Positions 16,047 to 22,785 of a DNA stretch of 26,411 nucleotides are shown piece by piece. Origin of the DNA: JAZKIX01 sp040384645. GTDB taxonomy: Bacteria; Pseudomonadota; Gammaproteobacteria; Burkholderiales; Burkholderiaceae_D. The DNA is taken from positions 1-26,411 of the forward strand of contig JAZKIX010000128.1 of assembly GCA_040384645.1 (NCBI GenBank), in the 5' to 3' direction. Within the stretch, counting starts at the first letter, position 1, and the number at the start of each line of letters is the position of its first letter. The notes beneath the pieces were generated by a model, which ran no database searches, was not told where the DNA came from, and saw only the letters and a program-made list of their open reading frames with translations. Made by a program: the position numbers and the translations under genes.

Positions 16047-17129
16047 ATGCCCAGACCGCTCGTAGCCCGGATCGACATCGCAGCCATGCAGCACAATCTG
16101 GCCATCGCCAGATCGTCCGCCCCGCAGGCGCAGTTATGGGCCGTGGTCAAGGCCAATGCCTACGGCCACGGTCTGATCCGCGCCATGCATGGCTTCGCCG
16201 CAGCCGACGGCCTGGCGCTGGTCGAGCTCGATGGCGCGGTGCGCCTGCGCGAACAGGGCTGGACCAAGCCAATTTTGTTGTTGGAAGGATTTTTTGAAGC
16301 CGCCGACTTACAAACCATCGCGCAACACCGGCTCGATTTTGCCGTCCATTGCGTGGAACAGATCGAGATGCTGGAGCGCGCCAAGCTACAGCACAGCGTC
16401 GATATCCAGCTCAAGATGAATACGGGCATGAACCGGCTCGGTTTCATACCGGAACATTATCGCGCTGCCTATCAGCGCTTGCGGGCGATTCCGGCAGTGA
16501 GAAAAATTACCCTAATGACCCATTTTGCCAATGCAGAACACCCCATCAGCGCCGTCACGCTGGCGCAGCAAATGGCGCGTTTTCGTACCGGCAGCGCCGA
16601 TTTGGCGGGGCCGGTCAGCCTGTCCAATTCTGCCGCAACCTTGCTGCATCCCACTTTAGCCACCGATTGCATCCGGCCTGGCATCATGCTGTACGGCGCA
16701 ACCCCAGGCGGCAAATCGGCGCATCAATTCGGCTTGTTGCCCTGCATGACTTTACGCAGTCAATTGATTAGCATCCAACACATTACTGCCGGCGACAGCG
16801 TCGGTTATGGCAGCCGCTTCATGTCAGACAGCGCAATGCGGATCGGCGTGGTGGCCTGCGGTTATGCAGACGGCTACCCACGCCACGCGCCGGACGGCAC
16901 GCCGATCCTGGTTGATGGCATAAAAACCCGGCTGGTCGGGCGGGTGTCAATGGATATGATGGCGGTCGATTTGAGCACAATCCCGGCAGCGCGCATCGGT
17001 AGCACAGTAACTTTATGGGGAGAGGGTTTGCCGGTCGATGAAGTGGCCGCCGCCGCCGGCACTATCGGCTACGAATTGCTGTGCGCGTTGGCACCCAGAG
17101 TGCAAGTAGTCGAAAATAGCACTTTTTAG
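16047..17129 (+). CDS. alr: Alanine racemase
   Basis: A 360-residue pyridoxal-phosphate enzyme that interconverts L- and D-alanine and supplies D-alanine for peptidoglycan. The cofactor lysine is K35 in VVKANAYGHGL, and the catalytic tyrosine is Y254 in GDSVGYGSRF. Other family marks are MNTGMNRLGF, LSNSAATLLHP, CIRPGIMLYGA, CGYADGYPRHA and GRVSMDMMAVDL. Length is normal. No strong ribosome site is seen before the ATG, but the MPRPLVARIDIAAMQHNL beginning agrees with the family. It is followed by a copy of the dispersed repeat and then radA, and it is divergent from lplT. Confidence 0.96.
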   Translation: MPRPLVARIDIAAMQHNLAIARSSAPQAQLWAVVKANAYGHGLIRAMHGFAAADGLALVELDGAVRLREQGWTKPILLLEGFFEAADLQTIAQHRLDFAVHCVEQIEMLERAKLQHSVDIQLKMNTGMNRLGFIPEHYRAAYQRLRAIPAVRKITLMTHFANAEHPISAVTLAQQMARFRTGSADLAGPVSLSNSAATLLHPTLATDCIRPGIMLYGATPGGKSAHQFGLLPCMTLRSQLISIQHITAGDSVGYGSRFMSDSAMRIGVVACGYADGYPRHAPDGTPILVDGIKTRLVGRVSMDMMAVDLSTIPAARIGSTVTLWGEGLPVDEVAAAAGTIGYELLCALAPRVQVVENSTF

Positions 17130-17130
17130 G

Positions 17131-17207
17131 CCTAAATATACTCATGGGTGTATTTTTAAAGGTGCAATGAAAACGTGCGGGAGAATAGGTAAATTGCCAT
17201 ATACCCC
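17131..17207 (-). repeat. Dispersed 75-78 bp intergenic repeat, copy 3 (inverted)
   Basis: Read on the minus strand, this copy has the GGGGTATATGGCAA head, CCCGCACGTTTT at the fixed offset, and the terminal AGTATATTT. The end palindrome is AAATATAC / GTGTATTT in plus-strand order (17134-17157) with one mismatch. It begins 2 bp after the alr stop codon. Confidence 0.78.
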
Positions 17208-17241
17208 TAATTTATTGCCATCCATTCTAATTATTTGACCC

Positions 17242-17290
17242 ACAGCGGCGCTGTTTTTACCCCCTCTGCCGCTTGCGGGAGAGGGGGGTT
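17242..17290. repeat. Two adjacent hairpins in the alr-radA spacer
   Basis: ACAGC (17242-17246) / GCTGT (17250-17254) with loop GGC is followed by T5, resembling a weak terminator for alr. Immediately after comes a long GC hairpin: CCCCCTCT (17260-17267), CCGC (17269-17272), loop TT, GCGG (17275-17278), AGAGGGGG (17280-17287), with one G-G mismatch. This CCCCTCT/AGAGGGG type of hairpin resembles widespread proteobacterial intergenic repeats. It ends about 55 bp before the radA start. Confidence 0.6.
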
Positions 17291-17343
17291 AGGGCGCCCG
17301 GTTACGGGCTCAATGGACTGAAGACCAACACGGAGTGTTTTTC

Positions 17344-18725
17344 ATGGCCAAGCAAAAAACCAATTACACCTGTACCGAATGCGGTGGCGTCACTAACAAA
17401 TGGACCGGCCAATGTCCCGCCTGCTACCAGTGGAATACCTTGGTCGAAACCATCATCGAGCCGGCCGGCCAGAACCGCATGTCGCTGCCACGCCAAAGCA
17501 TTGCGCAAACCGCGCCGGTACTGAGCCTGACCGAGATCGACGCCATCGACGTGCCGCGCTTCGGCACCGGCATCGATGAATTCGACCGAGTGCTTGGCGG
17601 CGGCATGGTAGCTGGTGGCGTGGTGCTGATCGGCGGCGATCCCGGTATTGGCAAATCGACCTTACTGTTGCAAGCACTAGCCAATCTGTCGCACATCAAG
17701 AGCGTGCTGTACGTCAGCGGCGAAGAATCCGGCGCCCAAATCGCCCTGCGCGCCAAGCGCCTGATGATCGACGCCAAGGATCTCAAGCTGCAAGCCGAAA
17801 TCCAGCTTGAAAAGATCATGAGCACCCTCGATGAACTCAAGCCGCAAGTGGTCGTCATCGATTCGATCCAGACCGTCTATTCCGACGCGCTCAGTTCGGC
17901 CCCTGGTTCGGTGGCGCAAGTGCGCGAATGCGCCGCGCAACTGACGCGCATGGCCAAGCAATCCGGTATCACCATGATCCTGGTCGGCCACGTCACCAAG
18001 GAAGGCGCGCTGGCCGGGCCGCGCGTGCTGGAACATATCGTCGATACCGTGCTGTATTTTGAGGGCGATACCCATTCCAGCTTCCGTCTGGTGCGCGCGG
18101 TCAAGAACCGCTTTGGTGCTGTCAACGAGCTGGGCGTATTCGCCATGACTGAAAAAGGCTTGAAAGGCGTATCGAATCCTTCAGCCTTGTTTTTGTCGCA
18201 GCACGACAATCAAGTGCCCGGCTCCTGCGTCATGGTCACGCAAGAAGGCACCCGCCCGCTCTTGGTCGAGATTCAAGCCCTGGTCGACACATCTCACCAG
18301 CCCAACGCCCGACGCCTGTCAGTCGGGCTGGATCAAAACCGGCTCGCCATGTTGCTCGCTATCCTGCATCGCCACGCTGGCATCGCCGCCTTCGATCAAG
18401 ACGTCTTCATCAACGCCGTCGGCGGCGTCAAGATCACCGAACCCGCCGCCGATCTGGCGGTACTGCTGGCGATCAATTCATCGATGCGCAACAAGCCCTT
18501 GCCGCGTGGTCTTGTGGTGTTTGGCGAAGTCGGTCTGGCGGGGGAGATCAGGCCTGCACCGCGTGGTCAGGAGCGGTTGCGTGAAGCGGCCAAGCTGGGA
18601 TTNNNNNNNNNNCAATCGCCATGATTCCAAAATCGAACGCGCCGAAGCAGGCGATTGAAGGTATGACGATTCTGGCGGTGGAGCGGATTGATGAGGCGTT
18701 TAATCGTTTGAGGGAGCAGGAGTGA
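17344..18725 (+). CDS. radA: DNA repair protein RadA
   Basis: A RecA-related ATPase that drives branch migration of recombination intermediates. In order it has a zinc finger (C10-x2-C13, C24-x2-C27), the Walker A motif GGDPGIGKS (97-105), VIDSIQT as Walker B, the RadA-specific KNRFG (254-258), and a C-terminal Lon-like domain (NAVGGVKITEPAADLAVLLA). An N-run at 18603-18612 interrupts the gene. After it the protein resumes as IAMIPKSNAPKQAIEG and ends AFNRLREQE with TGA at 18723-18725. Ten Ns would shift the frame, and 3k+2 missing bases are needed. A 2-nt gap would give the plausible GFSIAMIP and a 457-residue protein, near E. coli RadA (460). The ATG at 17344 is chosen over the GTG at 17335 because GGAG (17332-17335) lies 8 nt before it. 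Confidence 0.94.
18603..18612. other. Assembly gap (10 N) inside radA
   Basis: Ten N characters sit in the codons just after KLGF in the RadA C-terminal domain. The length is not consistent with the reading frame, so it is likely a fixed-length placeholder between contigs, not a measured gap. Confidence 0.95.
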
Positions 18726-18764
18726 AGGCATTTTTCCTGAAGGGCGAGCCGCTAGATTTATTCT

Positions 18765-19205
18765 TTAACTATTCGCAACTATCGGCACATGTTCAAACGA
18801 AAAACCGGTGAATACGATTTTGAACTCAGATGAAGAGACGAATAACATCCTTACTTCGATCGCATCATCGACAAGCTCACATTCCCAGTAACCCAGATCA
18901 CCCAACGCTTCCTGCTTCGGTACGTCTTGATGAAGCCTTGATACGCCTTCGAATGTGAGCGTGTATTTGACAGGGTAAGTGAGGTGCTTATCCCATCCCT
19001 GCAACTCGATCACAGCCGTCTTGCTAGCGAAATTGCAAGAAATACGTGTAATTTTTGCGTCGTGAAGCGTGTGTTGTTCAGTCAAGCAGACAAGAGAATC
19101 GGGAAGCTTATGAGCAATAGAGTCGAAATAGGTTTGATAGCGCTCGAACATTGGCGATGAGTTCTCACATTCGTTTTGCCACCATTCGACAGTAAAGTAT
19201 TTCAA
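18765..19205 (-). CDS. DUF4085-like hypothetical protein
   Basis: A 146-residue soluble protein beginning MKYFTVEWWQNECENSSP if translated from the TTG at 19205. That opening, a YFTxEWW-type start followed by a FERYQTYFDSI helix and a beta-rich C-terminal half, resembles the DUF4085 family of small uncharacterised proteins; confidence in the family is moderate. A GGAG ribosome site (plus-strand CTCC at 19211-19214) sits 5 nt before this TTG, which makes it a better start than the TTG at 19229 that overlaps the hpnE stop. The gene follows hpnE by 20 nt, so it may be co-transcribed with the squalene genes, but nothing in it suggests a lipid role. It is more AT-rich than its neighbours and converges on radA. 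Confidence 0.65.
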   Translation of the reverse strand: MKYFTVEWWQNECENSSPMFERYQTYFDSIAHKLPDSLVCLTEQHTLHDAKITRISCNFASKTAVIELQGWDKHLTYPVKYTLTFEGVSRLHQDVPKQEALGDLGYWECELVDDAIEVRMLFVSSSEFKIVFTGFSFEHVPIVANS

Positions 19206-19210
19206 TATTG

Positions 19211-19214
19211 CTCC
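19211..19214 (-). promoter_or_regulatory. Ribosome binding site favouring a TTG start
   Basis: On the minus strand GGAG is followed by CAATA and then TTG AAA TAC TTT. This supports translation from 19205, with the protein beginning MKYFT, instead of the upstream TTG at 19229. Confidence 0.6.
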
Positions 19215-19225
19215 AAATTTTGTGG

Positions 19226-20557
19226 TCAATTAGTCAACAATAGTTTTGCAGCCCCAACACCACTCCGTACCGCCGACTCCAGCGTCGCCGGATAATCACT
19301 CGCCGTGTAATCCCCCGCAATCACCAGCCCCGCCAGCCCGGTTGAATTCCCCGGCCTTTGCAAAGCTGGCGCGCAGGCGAAAGTGGCGCGCTTCTCGGTG
19401 ATGACTTTGCTCCACTGGGGCTGGTTTAACTCAGCGCGTTGTAATACGGTTGCCAATTGTTGGGCAATGGCAGCGGCCAAGGCTTCGTGGCCAAGTTCGA
19501 TGGCTTCGCCGGAGGCGCTGACGACCACGGCTAGCAAACCAGCGTGCGCGGCATCCAATTGGCCACGGTCGAAGACGAATTGGCCGAACTGCTTGCTGGC
19601 GGCATCGTCGATCAGGGCAAAAAAAGCGTGCTCTAAACGGACTTCGCTTGCGTATTGCAGATAGCAGGTGGTGATCGGTTCGTAATCGAAATCTGGCAGT
19701 TTTTGCACATCAGTCAAGCCGTCGAGCAGGGCGCTGGCGTGGGGTGCTTGGGTCGCAATCACGACACCATCAAACAAGGTGGATTCAGTTGCTCCGTTGA
19801 TATCGAGTTGCCATTGCGCGCCTTGCGCACGGATCGCTTTCACGGTCACGCCACACTGAATATCGCCGCCGGCTTTTTCAATAAAAGCAGCTGCGTGCTG
19901 CGGGAATAGGGCAGTTAAATCGACCCGCGGAATCAGCATGTCGGAGGCGGCACGTTTTGCACCCAGGCTATCCCGCAGCACGTTCAAAAACACTTGCGCC
20001 GAGGCGCGTTCCGGCGGGGTATTGAGTGCGGCGATGCAGAGCGGGCGCCACATCAGTTGGGTCAGGCGGGCGGTCTGGTCGAAGCGTGCCAGTATTTCGG
20101 ACACGCTGCAATCGTTATTGAGCCGCCAATCCATCCAGCGCGCCGTGGTCGAGAATCGCGCCAGCGCCATTTTGTCGTCGCGCTGTAAGCCGCTTGCACG
20201 CAGCAGTGCCACCAACAGATGCAAGGGCGCAGGCAAGCGCGGCGCAATGAAGTCCATGCCGCCACTGCCGGCCGGATAACGCATTTGTAGTGGCAGGCGT
20301 AGCAGCGCGGCGTCGAAGTCGATACCGACGGCGCGCATCAGGCGCAGGGTTTCGCTATAGGCGCCGAGCAAAATATGCTGGCCGTTATCGAGAGTTTTAC
20401 CATTGAGTTCGACGGCGCGGGCGCGGCCGCCCAAGGTGCGGGCCGATTCGAGCAGGCTAACGCGGTGACCGGCACCGCTCAGTTCGACTGCTGCGGCGCA
20501 ACCGGCCCAGCCGGCGCCGATGACGGCAATATGCTTTTTAACTTTGGGCTTGGACAT
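19226..20557 (-). CDS. hpnE: Hydroxysqualene dehydroxylase HpnE
   Basis: A FAD-dependent amine-oxidase-fold protein of about 443 residues that reduces hydroxysqualene to squalene in the HpnCDE route. The N-terminal dinucleotide site is HIAVIGAGWAGCAAAVELSG, followed by LLESARTLGGRAR, the second FAD motif. The C-terminal GLVIAGDYTASDYPATLESA is the usual flavin-contacting end of this family. The frame also allows an ATG at 20587, inside hpnD, which would add ten residues (MCAAKIGFPQ) unlike the family. The ATG at 20557, 16 nt after the hpnD stop, is preferred, though it too lacks a strong ribosome site. It is the third gene of the hpnC-hpnD-hpnE cluster. Confidence 0.92.
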   Translation of the reverse strand: MSKPKVKKHIAVIGAGWAGCAAAVELSGAGHRVSLLESARTLGGRARAVELNGKTLDNGQHILLGAYSETLRLMRAVGIDFDAALLRLPLQMRYPAGSGGMDFIAPRLPAPLHLLVALLRASGLQRDDKMALARFSTTARWMDWRLNNDCSVSEILARFDQTARLTQLMWRPLCIAALNTPPERASAQVFLNVLRDSLGAKRAASDMLIPRVDLTALFPQHAAAFIEKAGGDIQCGVTVKAIRAQGAQWQLDINGATESTLFDGVVIATQAPHASALLDGLTDVQKLPDFDYEPITTCYLQYASEVRLEHAFFALIDDAASKQFGQFVFDRGQLDAAHAGLLAVVVSASGEAIELGHEALAAAIAQQLATVLQRAELNQPQWSKVITEKRATFACAPALQRPGNSTGLAGLVIAGDYTASDYPATLESAVRSGVGAAKLLLTN

Positions 20558-20573
20558 CTGCGGGAAGCCGATT

Positions 20574-21407
20574 TTAGCCGCGCACATAGGTTTTCCAGGC
20601 CAGCCAGAGCTTGCGGATCGGCGTCAGGGAAATCCTTTGTTGCAGCACATGAAAACCATCGTGTTCGATTTCGACCAATAACGTGCGGTAAATCGCCGCC
20701 ATGATCAGGCCGGGGCGCTGGGCACGTCGGTCAGCCGCGGGTAGCAGGGCGAATGCTTCGTCGTAAATGATTTGGGCGCGCTGGGTCTGGAAGCGCATTA
20801 GTTTTTCAAAATTTTCGCTATGACGTGCATTGAGGATGTCGGCGGCGGTGACGTTGAATTGTTGTAGCTCATTCACCGGCAAGTAAATCCGGCCCTTGCG
20901 CGCATCTTCGCCAACATCGCGCAAGATATTGGTGAGTTGGAAGGCGAGGCCGAGCTTTTCCGCGTATTGCAAAGTTTCGGGCTGGGTTGCGCCGAAGATA
21001 CTGGCCGACATGATGCCCACCACGCTGGCGACGTGCCAGCAATAGGTTTTCAAAGCGATGAAATCGAGATAACGGGTCTGGGTCAAATCCATTTCCATGC
21101 CGTCGATGACGGCCATCAAATGTTCGCCCTTGAGCGCAAACGGCGCCATATGCGGTTGCAGCGCCTTGGTCACCGGATGGGTCGGATTACCAGTCAGCAT
21201 GGCACTGGTTTCTTGCCGCCACCAGATAAGTTTGGCCCGGGCTACTGCGTCATCGGTGGACTCATCCACGGCGTCGTCCACCTCTCGGCAAAAAGCATAC
21301 AGCGCGGTAATGGCGCGCCGCCGTTCGGTCGGCAGGAAGAGGAAGCTGTAGTAAAAACTGGAGCCGCTTTGCGCCGCTTTTTGTTGGCAATATTCGTCGG
21401 GGGACAT
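20574..21407 (-). CDS. hpnD: Presqualene diphosphate synthase HpnD
   Basis: A 277-residue head-to-head prenyltransferase (squalene/phytoene synthase fold) that condenses two farnesyl diphosphates to presqualene diphosphate. The first metal-binding motif is DDAVDE (D44-D45-x2-D48-E49). The second is LRDVGED (D164, D168), followed by ARKGRIYLP. YCWHVASVVG is the conserved mid-domain motif. The open frame extends 68 codons further upstream, but those residues are not family-like and run into the dispersed repeat, so the ATG at 21407 (MSPDEYCQQKAAQSGSSFYY) is chosen. No good ribosome site precedes it. It lies 283 bp downstream of hpnC, an unusually wide space for this cluster, and is followed closely by hpnE. 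Confidence 0.92.
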   Translation of the reverse strand: MSPDEYCQQKAAQSGSSFYYSFLFLPTERRRAITALYAFCREVDDAVDESTDDAVARAKLIWWRQETSAMLTGNPTHPVTKALQPHMAPFALKGEHLMAVIDGMEMDLTQTRYLDFIALKTYCWHVASVVGIMSASIFGATQPETLQYAEKLGLAFQLTNILRDVGEDARKGRIYLPVNELQQFNVTAADILNARHSENFEKLMRFQTQRAQIIYDEAFALLPAADRRAQRPGLIMAAIYRTLLVEIEHDGFHVLQQRISLTPIRKLWLAWKTYVRG

Positions 21408-21690
21408 GGATGGGATGGGTAATGGCTCTACGACACCGGAAAGATAAGCTAAAAAACAAGCCGCTATGCTAGCCGACCAAGGCCAGCGCGGCAAATGTGT
21501 TTGGCTCTGCGTTTTCTTATGTAACTGATAAAACTGCCGTTTCACTGCCGGAATCAGTCGTCTGGCACTGCAAATGTGGGGGTATATGGCAAAAACATGC
21601 CTTATCCGCACGTTTTATAAGCGCCTTCTAAAATACTGGCACCAGTATATTTTCATGCAAAAAGTCGTATTTGGCGTGCCAGTGCACCGC
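21408..21690. other. hpnC-hpnD spacer
   Basis: These 283 bases separate two genes that are usually adjacent. They contain a copy of the dispersed repeat (21578-21653), which starts its palindromic end 37 bp below the hpnC stop. No other gene is supported. The minus-strand frame running into hpnD is open but lacks conserved residues. Transcription of hpnD and hpnE must either cross this region or begin within it. Confidence 0.6.
21578..21653 (+). repeat. Dispersed 75-78 bp intergenic repeat, copy 4
   Basis: This copy has the GGGGGTATATGGCAA head, CCGCACGTTTT at the fixed offset, and the end palindrome AAAATACTGG / CCAGTATATTTT. Its perfect core is ATACTGG (21633-21639) / CCAGTAT (21642-21648). 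It lies between hpnC and hpnD, oriented opposite to their transcription. Confidence 0.78.
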
Positions 21691-22521
21691 TTAAATCTGT
21701 TCGCCAGACCGCTTCATCCACACGGCGCGCCAGATAATCCTGATCCAATCGCCGCCCGCCAGTTGCGGCCGGTGCCGGAACGCATCGTAATCGGCTGCCG
21801 CCAGACGTTCGGCAATGCGCAATCCGCCTTGGATCACCATGCGCAATTCCCAACCGATACGGCCCGGTAAGCGCAGCGCCAGCGGCGCTCCGGCCAGCAT
21901 CAGCTCGCGTGCGCGTTGGACTTCAAACTGCATCAGGCGCTGCCAAGCTGCATCGGCTAATTCCTGATCGAGTTGTCCTTCAGTGATGGCAAACCGGTGC
22001 ATGTCTTCCTGCGGCAGATAGATGCGTTTTTTTTGCCAATCAACCGCGACATCTTGCCAAAAATTAATCAATTGCAGGGCAGAACAGATCGCATCCGAGT
22101 CGCGCAGATTGCGCGGATTGTGGGCGCCGTACAAGCCCAGCATCAAGGCGCCGACCGGGTTGGCCGAGCGCCGGCAGTAATCGAGTAAAGAATCAAACGT
22201 GGCATAGCGCGTGGTAACGACATCTTGCTTGAAGGCGGAAAGCAAGTCGCGAAACGGTTGCAAGGACAGCTTGTACTCGCCTATCACATTTGCCAGCGCG
22301 TTGAACATGGCGTCGTCGCTGGCGTGGCCAGCCTCGATACGGTTGAGCCCTTCTTCATAGGCGGCCAAGGCCGCAAGTCGCTCTTGCGCGCTGGCATCGC
22401 CTTCATCGGCAAGATCATCGGCCGAGCGCGCAAAGGCATAAATGGCGCGGATTGCGGGCCGTAGAGCTGCGGGCATCAGGAGCGATGCGACAGGAAAATT
22501 TTCGTAATGGTTGACAGACAT
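21691..22521 (-). CDS. hpnC: Hydroxysqualene synthase HpnC
   Basis: A 276-residue squalene/phytoene-synthase-fold enzyme that converts presqualene diphosphate to hydroxysqualene. It has DDLADE (D35-D36-x2-D39-E40) as the first metal site and FWQDVAVDWQKKRIYLP with D157 and D161 as the second. YCRRSANPVG is the HpnC form of the mid-domain motif, and NHYENFPVASLLMPAALRP the typical HpnC start. It leads the cluster hpnC-hpnD-hpnE, which makes squalene, the hopanoid precursor. No squalene-hopene cyclase is visible in the window. A TAAAAT box (minus strand, plus 22529-22534) ends 7 nt before the ATG and there is no ribosome site, so the message may be leaderless. Confidence 0.93.
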   Translation of the reverse strand: MSVNHYENFPVASLLMPAALRPAIRAIYAFARSADDLADEGDASAQERLAALAAYEEGLNRIEAGHASDDAMFNALANVIGEYKLSLQPFRDLLSAFKQDVVTTRYATFDSLLDYCRRSANPVGALMLGLYGAHNPRNLRDSDAICSALQLINFWQDVAVDWQKKRIYLPQEDMHRFAITEGQLDQELADAAWQRLMQFEVQRARELMLAGAPLALRLPGRIGWELRMVIQGGLRIAERLAAADYDAFRHRPQLAGGDWIRIIWRAVWMKRSGEQI

Positions 22522-22785
22522 GCTTGATATTTTAGAAATCCCATGTTTAATGACGCGAAAGTCATTTACAGATGATATTGAGTCCGCTTACAATTAAATA
22601 CCCGTGAGTCAGTAATGTTAAGTTTGCAGTAAAGACATTTTTTATGTCGCAAAACTCCGATGGCAAGGCTGCGGCCCCGCAAGAACAAGAACATAAAGCG
22701 CCCACATGCATTACCTAATTGCGTTACCTAATTTGCATCAAATCCCTGTTTCAAAATTTCAGCCCGAATAGTAAAGGAAAATACT
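22522..22785. promoter_or_regulatory. Divergent control region, hpnC and efflux operon
   Basis: These 264 bases separate divergent operons. Beside hpnC lie a TAAAAT box (minus strand, 22529-22534) and an inverted repeat AATGAC (22549-22554) / GTCATT (22561-22566) placed around its expected -35. Nearer the efflux genes a direct repeat TTACCTAATT occurs at 22711-22720 and 22724-22733. A 24-codon open frame (22644-22718) ends inside the first direct-repeat unit. No gene for a local regulator is present in the window. Confidence 0.5.
22644..22718 (+). CDS. Possible 24-codon leader peptide, weak
   Basis: An ATG-initiated frame of 24 residues (MSQNSDGKAAAPQEQE...) ends in TAA inside the first TTACCTAATT unit, 68 nt before the efflux adaptor start. 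Its codons resemble those of the local genes. No clear ribosome site precedes it and I recognise no family. It could be a leader peptide, the remnant of a decayed gene's 5' end, or chance. Confidence 0.2.
   Translation: MSQNSDGKAAAPQEQEHKAPTCIT

Noticed and set aside
21408..21611. Upstream-extended hpnD start at 21611
   Set aside because: The extra 68 residues are unlike HpnD and are encoded within the spacer and repeat; MSPDEYCQQKAAQSG at 21407 matches the expected N-terminus.
1613..21653. Reading the four repeats as intrinsic terminators
   Set aside because: The palindrome is AT-rich, T-runs are short or absent, copies occur in both orientations and upstream of genes, and a separate true terminator is present beside copy 2.
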